Assembly (NCBI RefSeq): GCF_027887165.1
Contig: NC_077232.1
Span: forward strand, 9,730,559-9,794,558
DNA length: 64,000 bases
Origin: Monodelphis domestica
Taxonomy: Eukaryota; Chordata; Mammalia; Didelphimorphia; Didelphidae
Direction: 5' to 3'
The notes below the pieces were generated by a model. That model ran no database searches and was not told the origin of the DNA. It saw only the letters and a program-made list of their open reading frames with translations. The number at the start of each line of letters is the position of its first letter. Positions within the stretch are counted from its first letter, which is position 1. Both the position numbers and the translations under genes were made by a program. This document shows, piece after piece, positions 47,235 through 57,901 of this stretch.

Positions 47235-48300
47235 TAGAAACTAGCTGTAGACCAACATTTCACACCATACACCAAGATGAATTCTAAATAGGTCCAGGAT
47301 CAAGACAAAGGATGATATAAATTAGAGAGAAGAGAAAGAAGTTCCCCTGGACATCAACACGGAGAATTCACAACCAAATAAAACTAAAGGCTCCCAGAAG
47401 ATAAAATGGACAATTTGGTGATATAAAATATAAAAGTTTTTGCACAAACAAAATGAATGCACCTAAAATGATAAGGGAGGCAGATAAGTGGGAGAAAATA
47501 CTGCAAGATTAAAGATCTCAGTTCCAAGATATAAAAGGAACTGATTCAAATTTATAAGTATAAGAGACATTCTCCAATTGATAGTCACCAGGCAGTTTTC
47601 CAGGAAGACAGCCAAGCTATCATCAACAGCTATATGAAGAAAAAAAAGCTGCAAATCATTATTTTATATCTATAACCCAGTGGAATTGCCTGTTAACTCC
47701 AGGTGGGGGGGGAGGGAAGAGGGGAGAAAGACAATAAGAATCATGAAAACAAAGGGAAATTTTTAAAAAAGTAAAGAAAAAAGATTATTAGATTTTTTTA
47801 AATAAAAAATTATTAGAGAAATGCAAATTAAAGCAATTCTGAGTGCTATAGCATCTCCTACCTATCAGATTTGCAAATCTGATAGAAAGGGAAAATGACA
47901 ACTACAGTGGGGAAACAGGTACATTAATACTGTTTGTAGAACTATGCATTGTCTTGTGCCTTTTTAAATTATTTTCCCAGATTTACTAAACTCTGCCCCC
48001 TTTAACTCAGCAATACTGCTACTAGATCTATACCCCAAAGAAAGGATTCATCTGTATAAGAAGTATTTGTGAGGACAACTCTTTTGGAGGCCGAGAAGAG
48101 TTGAAACTTAAGGGATGTTCATTGCTTGGAGATTGACTTAATAAGTTATGGTATATAAGTGTGATAGAATGAACTTTTGTGCTGTAAGAAATGATGAAAA
48201 GGATGGTTTTGGAGAAACAAGGGAAGACTTGTCTTAAATGATACAAAGTAAAGGGAGCAGAACCAGGACAATCATTTATATAATCAGAACAACATTGTAA
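47235..48300 (+). mobile_element. L1 ORF2 3' fragment, heavily decayed
   Basis: It starts with the ORF2 region 'ttcacaccatacaccaagatgaattc' and continues through 'gagaaatgcaaattaaa' to 'gtgctgtaagaaatgatgaa' and 'gagcagaaccaggac', all landmark L1 ORF2 segments. Many stops. Confidence 0.78.
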
Positions 48301-48514
48301 AGACACACATTTCTGAAAGCTTTCAGAACTCTGATTAACCAGGTTCCTAGAAGAAACATGCTTCTCATCTCCTGACCAAGAAGTAACGGACTCAGGATGT
48401 AGATTGAAGCATGATTTTTGGACATTGCCAATGAAGGAATTAGTTTTGATTGGCTCTGCATTTTTGGTCATAAGGGTTTTGTGTTTGTTTTTCCTTTTAT
48501 TATTATTCTTTTTT

Positions 48515-48704
48515 GAAACCCTTACCTTCTGTCTTAGAATCAATACTAGGTATTGTATTGGTTCCAAAGCAGAAGAATGGTAAGGGGGTTAAGTGACTTG
48601 CCCAGGGTCACACAACTGGGAAGTGTCTGAGGTCAGATTTGAACCTAGGACCTCCCATCTCTAGGCCTGGTTCTCAATCCACTGAGCTACCCAGCTGCCC
48701 CCTA
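48515..48704 (-). mobile_element. WSINE1-type CORE-SINE
   Basis: Reverse full copy, from 'cccttaccttctgtcttag' to 'gagctacccagctgccccc'. Confidence 0.9.
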
Positions 48705-49135
48705 AAAAGCACTCTTAAAAGATAGAGTTGATGGAGCTTACACTCATGAATTTACCTTTTTCCCAAGTTTCTGTTTCATGAAGCATGCTCCTAACTCCAC
48801 ATCACCTTTCTCCTAAAGATTTAACAGATCTGATGTTGACCTTGGTTTCCATATCTCTCTTCTTGGGAAGTCAAGTGTTTGCTTTGGGGGAATCTTTTAG
48901 TCTCTTTGTTATGACAATTGATTAACAAATTTGGTTAGAAACACCAAGCCACTTAAACATTAAAAGATGGGTGGGAAGGCAGAAAAGCATTGGCATAGGC
49001 CCTGGGGATATGAAAAAAAAATTATTTGCCTCCATTGGTAGGATTATAAACAGAAGGAAATTTCCCTTTCCTCCTCAAAATCTTTTCCAGTTTCCAATAG
49101 ATTATAAACTTCTGGAGAGCAAAGATTGCCTTTTT

Positions 49136-49312
49136 TTACCTTTTTAATTAGCTTCAGACTTATTCCAAAGCAGAAAAATGGTAAGGGTGGGTCAATTGCT
49201 AATTGACTTGCCCAGGGTCACACAGCTAAAATGTGTCTGAGACCCAATTTGAACCCAGAATTTCCTGTCTCTAGGTCTAGCTCTCCAACTACTTAGCCAT
49301 CATGTTGCCCCA
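49136..49312 (-). mobile_element. WSINE1-type CORE-SINE
   Basis: Diverged reverse copy. Confidence 0.82.
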
Positions 49313-49696
49313 AAGATTGTCTCTTTTCTATTTGTATCCCCTACCCTTAGTCAATAGTCAACACAGCAAAGTCAAAAGGAAATCATTGTTTATTGGCTGC
49401 CTGACTGGAAGGAACCTTATGAATTATTTAGTTCATTCAGCTCATTTGAGATATAGGCTGTAAGGGATGGGTGTGGGGAGGTCACACACAGACTGAGTTT
49501 GAAACTTGGAGATGACTCTAGAAGGGTTCCTTTCATTCCATGACTCACTGCCACATCTTAGAGTTTTATTTCCAGGAAACGTCCAAAATAAAGCTTGAGT
49601 CCAGGCTTGATGTTCACCGATGGGTAACTATGGGTAGCCAAATCCTACATGGATGCTCAATAGTGTGAATCTTATAATTTCTCAATTTCTCAGACT

Positions 49697-50561
49697 TGTG
49701 AATGTTAAAAATTCTCAGACTCTACCTTAGAACATTTGGTTAAGACCATTCCCCATTTTAAACAATGAAGGTACTTGATCAGGAATGTGAGAACTCTACT
49801 CCACCCATACTTAAGCATACTTTAGGGGAAGATAAAGTTGTAAACTCTTTACTGAATAATGAAAAGTCCCTAACTCATACTTATAGTGAGGAAAAAGCCT
49901 TAAGCTAAGTCTATTTTTAGATCTAATACAAAAAGGTGCTAAGTACCTATAAAGGTCAGGCAACTTGTAAACTTGCAAGGGGCAAAGAGGTGTGAACTTA
50001 CTCAGAAGTTTTAGTCTACCCAGAGAAGTTGAGAACTAAAGAAGGTGTGAATTAAGAATGGTCAGTCCTGTGAAAACGTCTACTGTGATTGGTAGATGTG
50101 AGAACTTAGGGGAGGTGACATAGGAGAAAATTCTCTTTAAAAGGAGAATCAGAAGGCCTCTGAGGAAAGATTCAGCCTTGGAAGCTGAAGTGGAGCTCAG
50201 GAGCTGAACTGGTGGGTCTCTCTGAACACTAGAATCTCGCTTGGGATAAATTTTGTGGTGAGTGGATTAAAGATTGACTGATCTCTCTCTTAAGGCCTGG
50301 GCCTAGGCTGGCCTAGCCCTTTTCTCATTGTTTCCTCTCTCTCCCTCCCTTTCATTAATTCCTTAATTTGTATTAATTAAAATCTCTAAAAAACCCAGCT
50401 GACTTGGGTATATTTAATATTTGGGAATTTTCCCATGGCAACCACTTTATTTTTGATTTGAAACCATATTTCCACGGTCACAGTTTAAGGCAACCACTCT
50501 TTTATCTGTAACAGTTTATGCCAACCACTCTTTTAACTATTACAGTTTATGGCTGACCACA
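49697..50561 (+). mobile_element. ERV 5' LTR (TG…CA, ~865 bp)
   Basis: Begins TGTGAATGTTAAAAATTC and ends GCTGACCACA, matching end-to-end the organisation of the solo LTR at 32046-32977 (shared internal words AATCAGGAATGT, GATAAAGTTGTAAA, GTCTATTTTTAGATCTAATA, GAGGTGACATA, CAGCTGACTTGGGTAT). A TTTAAAAGG box and a pyrimidine-rich region lie near the middle and 3' part. It is followed by TGGTGGAAAAAACCC, a candidate primer-binding site that I cannot assign to a tRNA. The 3' LTR is missing. Confidence 0.78.
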
Positions 50562-50572
50562 AAGTTGGTGGA
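50480..50572 (+). repeat. 31-bp tandem repeats at the 3' end of the ERV LTR
   Basis: ACAGTTTAaGGCAACCACTC-type units start at 50480, 50511 and 50542 (31-bp spacing); the third is partial. They span the last 80 bp of the LTR. The related solo LTR at 32 kb ends with a single ACAGTTTTGGCA word. Confidence 0.8.
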
Positions 50573-50671
50573 AAAAACCCTCAAAATTTTCTGTAAAATC
50601 TCTTTCCTTTCTCTCTTTATTACTTGCTCTATCAGTCAGTCTTTTAAAACGTGCTAACTCCGCTTCAAAAT

Positions 50672-51671
50672 TGTGACAAGGAAATCACTTTAAAGGACTG
50701 ATATATATTAATTTAAGGTCGTCAAGGAATTCAGCTATGTAATTCCTAAATGAAAACTCAAGTCAGCTGTCAGCCTTTTATAGAGTTTAATTACAAACAG
50801 GAGGAAGAAAGGAATTAGAGATAGAGAGAGAGAGGGAGAGAGAAAGGGGAGAGAAGGGAATAGGGCTTAAATACCCCTTCTGTTTAGGCTGGGCCACAAG
50901 GTCCAAGCCCTTAGATAGCTGGGGCAAAGAAAAGAGATCAGTCCCTATTACTCACGTGACCAAAATGGAGAAACGGTCTCAGAGGCCCCCACCTTCAGCT
51001 TCCTTCAGAGCAAGCTTCTCAGAGCACCTCTCCAACCACTCAGAGCCAAAACTCTCCAACCACCCCTCCATCCTCAGACCCCTCTATCTTTAAGGAAACC
51101 ATCCAAGTTTCTTCCCCTCAGTTCTCACATCTACCAATCACTGTCCATCATTTTCCCTGTGCCAATGGTGGCTCTAGCTTAACCCAGGACCGCCCAGAGG
51201 TCTGTGGCTTTGCACATGTCTGTTGAAGGTCATATTCTCAAATAATTAAATCTTGATCTTTTGCTACAGCCCTTCCTAAATCCTGTTACCCTGAGTAGGG
51301 TAGAGATTGGAATAATTAAATTTTGATCTATGCTGCAGCCCTTCCTAAATCCTGTTAGGACTGAGTAGGGTGGAGATTGCAATTTCCAAGACCTGATTCT
51401 GTCATTCCAAGTATCTCCATTGTATCAATTCTAAAATCAATCATGACTCAAAGAAATTCCTGTTCTATGCTTAAGCATAGGTCAAAGCCCTTTCCATTGT
51501 TCAGCAAAAGGTTTCTGTCCTAAAGTAATCTTAAGAAGGTAGGAGGAGGAACCTCCCATGCCAATGGGGTTCACATTCCAATAGACTATCACTAAGAAAT
51601 TTTCCATGTATGAAATTTCCCAATGGTGAAATTTCCAACATTTATAAGTCTAAGAAATTTTGAGGTTTACA
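50672..51671 (-). mobile_element. Solo LTR, antisense, inserted in the ERV leader
   Basis: A 1000-bp block with TG…CA ends on the minus strand (starts TGTAAACCTC, ends CTTGTCACA), flanked by a 4-bp duplication AAAT (50668-50671 and 51672-51675). It is distantly related to the LTR at 49697 but a different subfamily. It separates the LTR and primer-binding region from gag. It carries a 70-bp internal tandem duplication. Confidence 0.8.
51241..51380 (-). repeat. 70-bp tandem duplication inside the solo LTR
   Basis: Copies at 51241-51310 and 51311-51380, each beginning AATAATTAAAT and ending GAGTAGGGTrGAGATTG, differ at about a dozen positions. This resembles enhancer duplications seen in U3 regions of gammaretroviral LTRs. 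Confidence 0.85.
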
Positions 51672-51691
51672 AAATACAGCTGCAAGAGCAG

Positions 51692-51697
51692 GTGAGT
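51692..51697 (+). promoter_or_regulatory. Candidate retroviral major splice donor
   Basis: CAG|GTGAGT is a perfect consensus donor just after the antisense LTR insertion and about 170 bp before the first gag-region ATG. Its location in the leader fits a major splice donor; the pairing acceptor is not identified. Confidence 0.45.
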
Positions 51698-51862
51698 AAA
51701 AAAACATTTTGATTCTCCTTCCTTTAGGGAACAACTGCCTAAATTAGGATTAAGAAAAACCTGGGAAAAGCTTTTGGCCTTGTCCTGCTTCCCATGTGTT
51801 ACTTTAGAAATATGTGGTTATAGCCAGTTCACAACATATTTAACAACTGGCTATTCAGCTCT

Positions 51863-52435
51863 ATGACCAACCTTGTAAAATTTGCATTCGTTGTCTCTGA
51901 AATTTCTCATACAATGGGGCTTATGGCAAAGTATAATCGACACGCTACTCCCCCTTGGGATTTTGATTGTTATACCTGTAATATTGTATTTCCTTACAAA
52001 ACCCACTTCTCAGTCAAACCAACCGAGTGTTCCTTCTACTACTCAACAAAATGCAGAACTAAATACTCGGCTTGAGCTTATGGAGGAAAGGTTGGGGGAG
52101 ATCATAGCTTTTATGAGGAACATTAAAAGAGAGTTAAGAATATTATCAGAATCTCTGGACATTAACCCTCCTAGCTAACCCACTGCTCCTCTTGCCAACT
52201 CTGCTTTAGAAAACCCTACTTCTAACCAACCCACTCCTCCCCCTGCCCATGCTTCAAATCCCACACCCTCAACTCTAAGTTCACACCCCACCCATACTGA
52301 CCATCCTAATGCCTCACACCCTACTTATTCCTTCAACCCTAACAGCTCTGTATCTTTTCCCCCAGTTACTAGCACTTCTTCCTTTGCTCCTCCTTCCCAC
52401 CCTGCTCAATTCAATTTCCATTCCTTCCTACCTCT
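51863..52435 (+). pseudogene. ERV gag N-terminal region with membrane segment, coiled coil and Pro-rich linker (broken)
   Basis: This region lies between the leader and the capsid frame. An ATG at 51863 starts a short frame. From 51882 a second frame encodes a strongly hydrophobic stretch of about 18 residues, then a Leu/Glu/Arg heptad-like coiled coil (about residues 60-93 of 98), ending in TAA at 52176. The same frame then continues as a Pro/Ser/Thr/Asn-rich linker that begins with PTAP, a late-domain motif. At least one frame change precedes the capsid frame. I read this as a decayed Gag N-terminus; a membrane-spanning matrix is unusual for a gamma-like Gag, and an unrelated accessory protein is possible. 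Confidence 0.5.
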
Positions 52436-52450
52436 GATCCTTCTGGCACT

Positions 52451-53659
52451 ATGGGACAACAACAAATCCTCTCCCTCAGTGTGCCCAATTCTTCTCTTTA
52501 TCATAACTACCCCATTGAGAATGGAGCAAGAAGGATAGAAACAGAAACAGGAGTACCAAATAATTCAGATAGGTTATTTCCTTTAAGGGAAGTACCCACT
52601 TTTAATAAAGATGGGAACTTGGTATCTGTAAGACATCATACACATTTTAGCCCTGAAGATTTAAATAAATTTAAGGAAGATCTTCCATCATTTGAGGGAG
52701 AACCAATATTAATTATTAAAAAATTAGAGAACATATTCAGAACTTTTGACCCCACTTGGATGGATGTTGAAAATTTATTAGAGAAATTTTTAACGAAAAG
52801 AGAAAAAAACAATATCGTCTCTCTGGCTAATCAAAAACGAGGTAGAAAAGGACATTATTGGCCAACTGAAGAACCACATTGGAACCCCAATGTTGAACTA
52901 GATCACACAAAACTAACCCAGGCCAGAGAAGCATTATTGACAGTCATGAGAGCTTGCTTGGATAGACCTGAAAAATGGTCAAAATTTGAAAGAACCTGAC
53001 AAGATATTGATGAAACACCCTCCCAGTTTATGGACAGACTTATTGATGTAGGAAATACATATACGGACCTTGATTTATCCAGAGAAAGGGACATTAGGCA
53101 AATACGTAGGCAATTCGTTGAGAATTGTTGTTCAGTGGTAGACTACTTTAAAACTAACTGTCCTAATTGGGACTCTATGGACCTTGAAGAATTGAGGAGA
53201 GTAGCAACCTATGTTTATAAAGGTTGTGTAAAAAGACCTGAGGAACACAATATGTTAGTGGAAGACTTAAAGAAAGAAATTGAAATGTTAAAGAGACAAT
53301 TGAAAAATAAGGGAGAGACTCTAGCCCCTTTGCAGGAATTCACGAATAAATCAGTAACCTGCCACTTCTTTGAGAAAAGGGGCCACAAAATGATGGAATG
53401 TAGAACCTTTTTTAAGATGATTGGAAGGAATACACAGTTTAATAACAACTTTAGAAATAATAACTATAGAAATGATGATAATAATCATAGAAACCAGAAT
53501 TTTAGAAATTCTAATAATTATTATGGAATGACTATAATGATTATAGAAATAAGAACTCTTTTAACTGTTACAATATACAATATGGGGATTGGTTGTGGGA
53601 CTGCCTTGTGTTCAGTTGCTGCGTACATGAAGTGTGTTATTAAAACTAGATCTAAATAA
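52451..53659 (+). pseudogene. ERV gag capsid/nucleocapsid remnant, one in-frame stop
   Basis: A frame of about 400 codons from an ATG at 52451 is interrupted once by TGA at 52997-52999 and resumes in the same frame. The fold signature is that of a gammaretrovirus-like CA (Gag_p30 type): a hydrophobic Phe-x-x-Glu-Asp-Leu segment, a THxxDPTW-type segment, an RPEKW turn, then an ETPSQFMDRL major-homology-like stretch after the stop. A single CCHC-like knuckle follows (about 53360-53400), with the second Cys replaced by Phe, then an Asn/Arg-rich tail. No protease, RT, integrase or env sequence follows; an L1 fragment begins at about 53695. Inactive relic. Confidence 0.72.
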
Positions 53660-53694
53660 TTAGAATAACATTAATTGCTCCTGGGTAGGATGAG

Positions 53695-55290
53695 CTAACA
53701 TAATAAAATGGCAATCCTTCCCAAATTAATTCACTTATTTAGTGCCATTCCTACCAAAAAACAATTTTTTTATAGAATTAGAAAAAACCATAACAAAGTT
53801 CATTTGGAAGAACAAAAGATCAATAATATCAAGGGAACTAATTAAAAATATGTGGAGGGGGGCCTAGTTTGATGACCACTGCTTTATAAACTGTACTATA
53901 AAGCAGTGATCATCAAACCAGTATGATACTGGCTAAGAGACAGAAAGGAGGATCTGTGGATTAGACTTGGGGTAAGTGATCTCAGCAAGATAGTATATGA
54001 TAAACCCAAAGATCCCAGCTTTTGGGACAAGAACCCACTGTTTAACAAAAACTGCTGGGAAAATTGGAAGACAGTATGAGAGAGATTAGGTTTAGATCAA
54101 CATCTTACACCCTATACCAAGATAAATTCAGAATGGGTGAATGATTTAAATATAAAGAAGAAAACTATAAGTAAATTAGGTGAACATAGAATAGTATATG
54201 CATCAGATCTATGGGTAAGAAAAGAGGTTAAGATCAAGCAAGAGATAGAGAATATTACAAAATGTAAAAAGAACAATTTTGATTACATTAAATTAAAAAG
54301 GTTTTCTACAAACAAAACCAATGTAAGCAAAATTAGAAGGGAAGCAATAAATAGGGGAAAAAATCTTTATGATAAAAACCGCTGACAAAGGTCCAATTTC
54401 TCAAATTTATAAGAAGCTAAATCAATCCTACAAAAAAATCAAGCCATATTTCCCAGTTGATAAATGGACAAGGGACATGAATAGGCAAGTCTCAGATAAA
54501 GAAATCAAAACTATCAATAAACACATGAAAAATGTTCTAAATTAGAGAAATGCAAATCAAAACAATTCTGAAGTACCACCCCACACCTAGCAGATTGGCC
54601 AATATGAAAGCAAAGGAAAGTAATAAATGTTGGAGGGGGATGTGGCAAAATTGGGACATTAATGAATTGCTGGTGAAATTGTGAATTAATCCAACCATTC
54701 TGGAGGGCAATTTGGAACTATGCCCAAAGGGCTTTAAAAGATTGCCTGCCCTTTGACCCAGTCATACCACTGTTGGGTTTATACCCCAAAGAGATAATAA
54801 GGAAAAAGATTTGTACAAGAATATTCACAGCTGGTCTCTTTGTGGTGGCCAAAAATTGGAAAATGAGGGGATGCCCTTCAATTGGGGAATGGCTGAACAA
54901 ATTGAGGTATCAGATGGTATCAGCAAAATAGAATACTATTTTGCTCAAACGAATGATGAACTGGAGGAACTCTATGTGAACTGGAACAACCTCCAGGAAG
55001 TGATGCAGAGTGAAAGGAGCAGAACCAGGAGAACATTGTACACAGAGACTGATACACTATGGCACAATTGAATGTAATGGACTTCTCTACTAGCAGCAAT
55101 ATAATAAACCAGGACAATTCTGAGGGACTTATAAGAATGCTATCCGCATCCAAAGAAAGAACTGTGGAATCAGAAACATCGAAGAAAAACATGATTGACA
55201 CCAACAATAGGAGTGACACAGGATGCATTGCTAAGCTATAAGTTATAACAATCAATTCTCCCAAAAACAAGAGGAGGGAGAAAACTTAAA
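53695..55290 (+). mobile_element. L1 ORF2 3' half, 5'-truncated
   Basis: The element runs from 'aaaatggcaatccttcccaa' through ORF2 C-terminal coding (frame at 54811-55071 shows a WSLCGGQKLENEG-like and NWNNLQEVMQSERSRTRR segment) into the 3' UTR. It contains a 21-bp snap-back inverted repeat at 53868-53917. It directly abuts the ERV gag remnant. Confidence 0.83.
53868..53917. repeat. Snap-back inverted repeat inside L1
   Basis: Left arm 53868-53888 and right arm 53897-53917 are reverse complements with one mismatch, with an 8-nt loop (AACTGTAC). The right arm is normal L1 sequence (TATAAAGCAGTGATCATCAAA); the left arm replaces the expected L1 sequence. Confidence 0.9.
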
Positions 55291-55334
55291 TTTAAATATA
55301 TGTATTAAAATCATATATGTACAAAATATGAGTA

Positions 55335-55470
55335 TACATTTAAATCTTATTACCACGAATGGAGAATTCCATTATGTTAGATTGTACCACAGTGTATCAG
55401 TTTCTCTAGACATTGTTCTCCTGGTTCTGCTCCTTTCGCTCTGCATCACTTCCTGGAGGTTGTTCACATT
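55335..55470 (-). mobile_element. L1 fragment
   Basis: The words 'agattgtaccacagtgtatcag' and 'cattgttctcctggttctgctcc' are the reverse complement of the L1 ORF2 end, in inverted orientation to the element just upstream. Confidence 0.7.
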
Positions 55471-55884
55471 TAAATCTTAACAGGTCCTTGATTCACCATT
55501 CAAGGCCAATTGAGGTAGCTTATACCCTAACAAGCATGCAGGTACTTTTGTTATGAGATACTGACAAAGTAGCCCTTCAGCTGCCTCTAGACACTGGCTC
55601 TTGCCCAGTTTGAACTGATCAGGTTGAACTGATGAGCCTGATGGTCCCTCTCCCCATTCATCCCTATCCCCATTTAGGAGAGCACTCAGATCATTTGGCA
55701 TAGTCCCTGACTGCCTCCCCCATCCTCACCCTACCCCATGCCACAGGTTCCCCAAGTTCCAAGATACCCAGTTCTTAGACATTCCCCAAATGAAGCCTCT
55801 TGAAAGTGGTGTCTTTTCATAGGTGGGCGCATGTGTCTAGAGCTCGCACCTGTGTCCCCGGGTGCACAGGTGGACCAGGAGAGG

Positions 55885-56025
55885 GCAGGTGATCTTTTAT
55901 TGCCCTTTGGGCATAGTTCCAAATTGCCCTCCAGAATGGTTGGATCAATTCACAACTCCACCAGCAATGCATTAATGTCCCAATTTTGCCACACCCCCTC
56001 CAACATTTATTACTTTCCTTTGTCC
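55885..56025 (-). mobile_element. L1 fragment
   Basis: Minus-strand translation (56032-55817) gives the L1 ORF2 motif CWRGCGKIGTLMHCWWSCEL. Flanks are not L1. Confidence 0.75.
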
Positions 56026-56597
56026 TCTCCACAGCTCTCCATTGTACTGCACTGCCTCCTTGTTACATCTGTGGGAGCACTTTGGGGGAGGGGGACAAGG
56101 ATGGTCTTATTATTCTGTGTTGTTTTGCATCACATAATGCCTGGTGCATAGAAACCATCCCCATTTACTCCTCCTGGTCAGGAATCTCTGCTTTGTGTTG
56201 TTTCTCATCTGTGTGACTATGGGCAAATCCCATCCTCTTTCTTAGACTTTACTTATCTGTAAAACAAGGGGGAAGATGGTCCCAAAGGACCTCATCAGTT
56301 CTCCCAACCAGTGGTAGGTAGGGGACATCTGGTCCAGTACATTGGGCTGGGCTTGTCAGGAAAGACGACGAGTTCAGATCCTGCCTTGGATCTTGAGGGC
56401 TCCAACTCTCTCTCCTCCTCTATAAGATGGAGATGGCAATCATGGTCCTTACCCACTCTAGGGCTCTGGGGGAGGGGGGACTAGCAGAGAGAGCAGCTCC
56501 TTTACATCTGATGGAATCACTTCAGAAATGAAGGTCCTTCTCATCTCTGCCAAACTCTGAGGGGGCAGGAAGGAGATGACGCTGGGCACTCTCCAGG

Positions 56598-56757
56598 AGG
56601 ATTGATTCCAAGACAGAAGGTGAGGGTTTAAAATATAAAAGGGGGGGGGGCAGCTGGGTGGCTCAGTGGATGGAGAGCCAGGCCTAGAGATGGGAGGTCT
56701 TAGGTTCAAATTTGGCCTCAGACACTTCCTAGCTGGGTGACCCTGGCCAAGTCACTT
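56598..56757 (+). mobile_element. Two WSINE1 pieces in tandem (tail then head)
   Basis: A 3' tail (56598-56634, 'gattccaagacagaaggtgagggttta') is followed after a G10 run by the head and CORE of a second copy (56648-56757), cut off by the LTR-like element. Confidence 0.85.
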
Positions 56758-56759
56758 TG

Positions 56760-57246
56760 GCATGGGTATTGTACCCATGGAAACTCAGGCACCGTTATCA
56801 GGAAATTCCTTTGCTCCCTTACACACACCCTCTGACTCCCAACCCAAAACATGGGACCCTGAGAGGATTATCCTCCTTTGATTGTCCCATTGATTTGAGA
56901 TGGACAAAGAGACCCACCTTATCCATCTGTCCTCCAAATCACACCCCCCCCCCATGCCTTTGGGCAAACCTTTGCCCCACCCACAACCCCTGGCTCCAGA
57001 GTCCCATCCTCATTGCTGTAAAAGAATATAAACCCCCCAGAATTAAGGCATTCTGGGAGCCGCCCAGTGTTGCTCCACTCATGCTGTCTTGCTGTCCTCC
57101 TGAGGAGCAGCTCTTCCACCCATGCTGTTCCACCTAGGAGGCAGGCTTCCACCTATGCTGCCTCCTGGTCAGATTCAACATTACTTTCCAAATTAATAAA
57201 TTTCTCTTTATTTTTTAGCCAAGTTTCAGAGTCTTGTATTCTCGCA
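56760..57246 (+). mobile_element. Solo LTR-like element (gamma-ERV type)
   Basis: It interrupts a SINE at its left edge. It carries TATAAA at 57027-57032, CCGCCCAGTG-type sequence, repeated 'CTGTC/TCCACC(C/T)ATGCTG' words, AATAAA at 57195-57200 and GTCTTGTATTCTCGCA near the end. This is the architecture of a class I ERV LTR (U3-TATA-R-AATAAA-U5). The exact ends are uncertain and no internal sequence follows. Confidence 0.55.
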
Positions 57247-57260
57247 AAAGGTATCCTTCC

Positions 57261-57315
57261 TGTATAAATGGAGGTTTTGAACCCTAGGCTGGGGTTCAAA
57301 ACCTCCATTTATACA
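57261..57315. repeat. Perfect 24-bp inverted repeat (hairpin)
   Basis: Left arm 57261-57284 (TGTATAAATGGAGGTTTTGA + ACCC) and right arm 57292-57315 are exact reverse complements, separated by a 7-nt loop. A third, imperfect copy of the right arm lies at about 57382-57403. Confidence 0.92.
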
Positions 57316-57439
57316 TGAGGCTCAGGAGAGATTATAGGGAATTCTGGGAAATACCAAGAACTTCTGGGGATTGAAGTCTAGGGTTCAAAACTCCATTTAT
57401 AGATTCCCAAACCCCAGGGGTTCACCTCTGAACCCCAAA

Positions 57440-57545
57440 ACAACTTGACCCCCTTTGCTAGCCCTCACCACTCTTCTGCCTTGGGACCGATACACACTAT
57501 CGATTCCAACATGGAAGGTTAATGGGTTTAAAAAGAAAAAAAAAA
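57440..57545 (+). mobile_element. WSINE1-type SINE 3' half
   Basis: 'cttgacccc…tttgctagccctcaccactc … ggaaggttaatgggttta' with an A-rich tail. Confidence 0.8.
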
Positions 57546-57799
57546 GAATTCCAAGGGTAAATTTTAGATTGTAGGGGACTGCCATTTTTCACCTTTGCCA
57601 TAATAATAGGGCATAGAACATTAGAAATCACAGCCTAATTCCTGCGTGGCGTAGAGGAAAGAACAACAGCTGGAGAGTCCTCAGAACCTTCATTGCCTAA
57701 ACAGAAATAATCATACTTGTAATCCCAACCTGATGTTGTGAGGAAAACATTTTGCTTTGAAAGGACTTCAAGACATCAAAGAAATGAAAGCTAGTATTC

Positions 57800-57863
57800 C
57801 TCAGCATCTTTCTGAGTAGTCTTTATCCTGTTGCCCCAAGGTTCTGTCCTGGGCTCTCTCTCT

Positions 57864-57901
<38 letters not shown>

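Noticed and set aside
51863-53659. Domesticated gag gene
   Set aside because: In-frame stops, frame changes and a mutated zinc knuckle argue for neutral decay.
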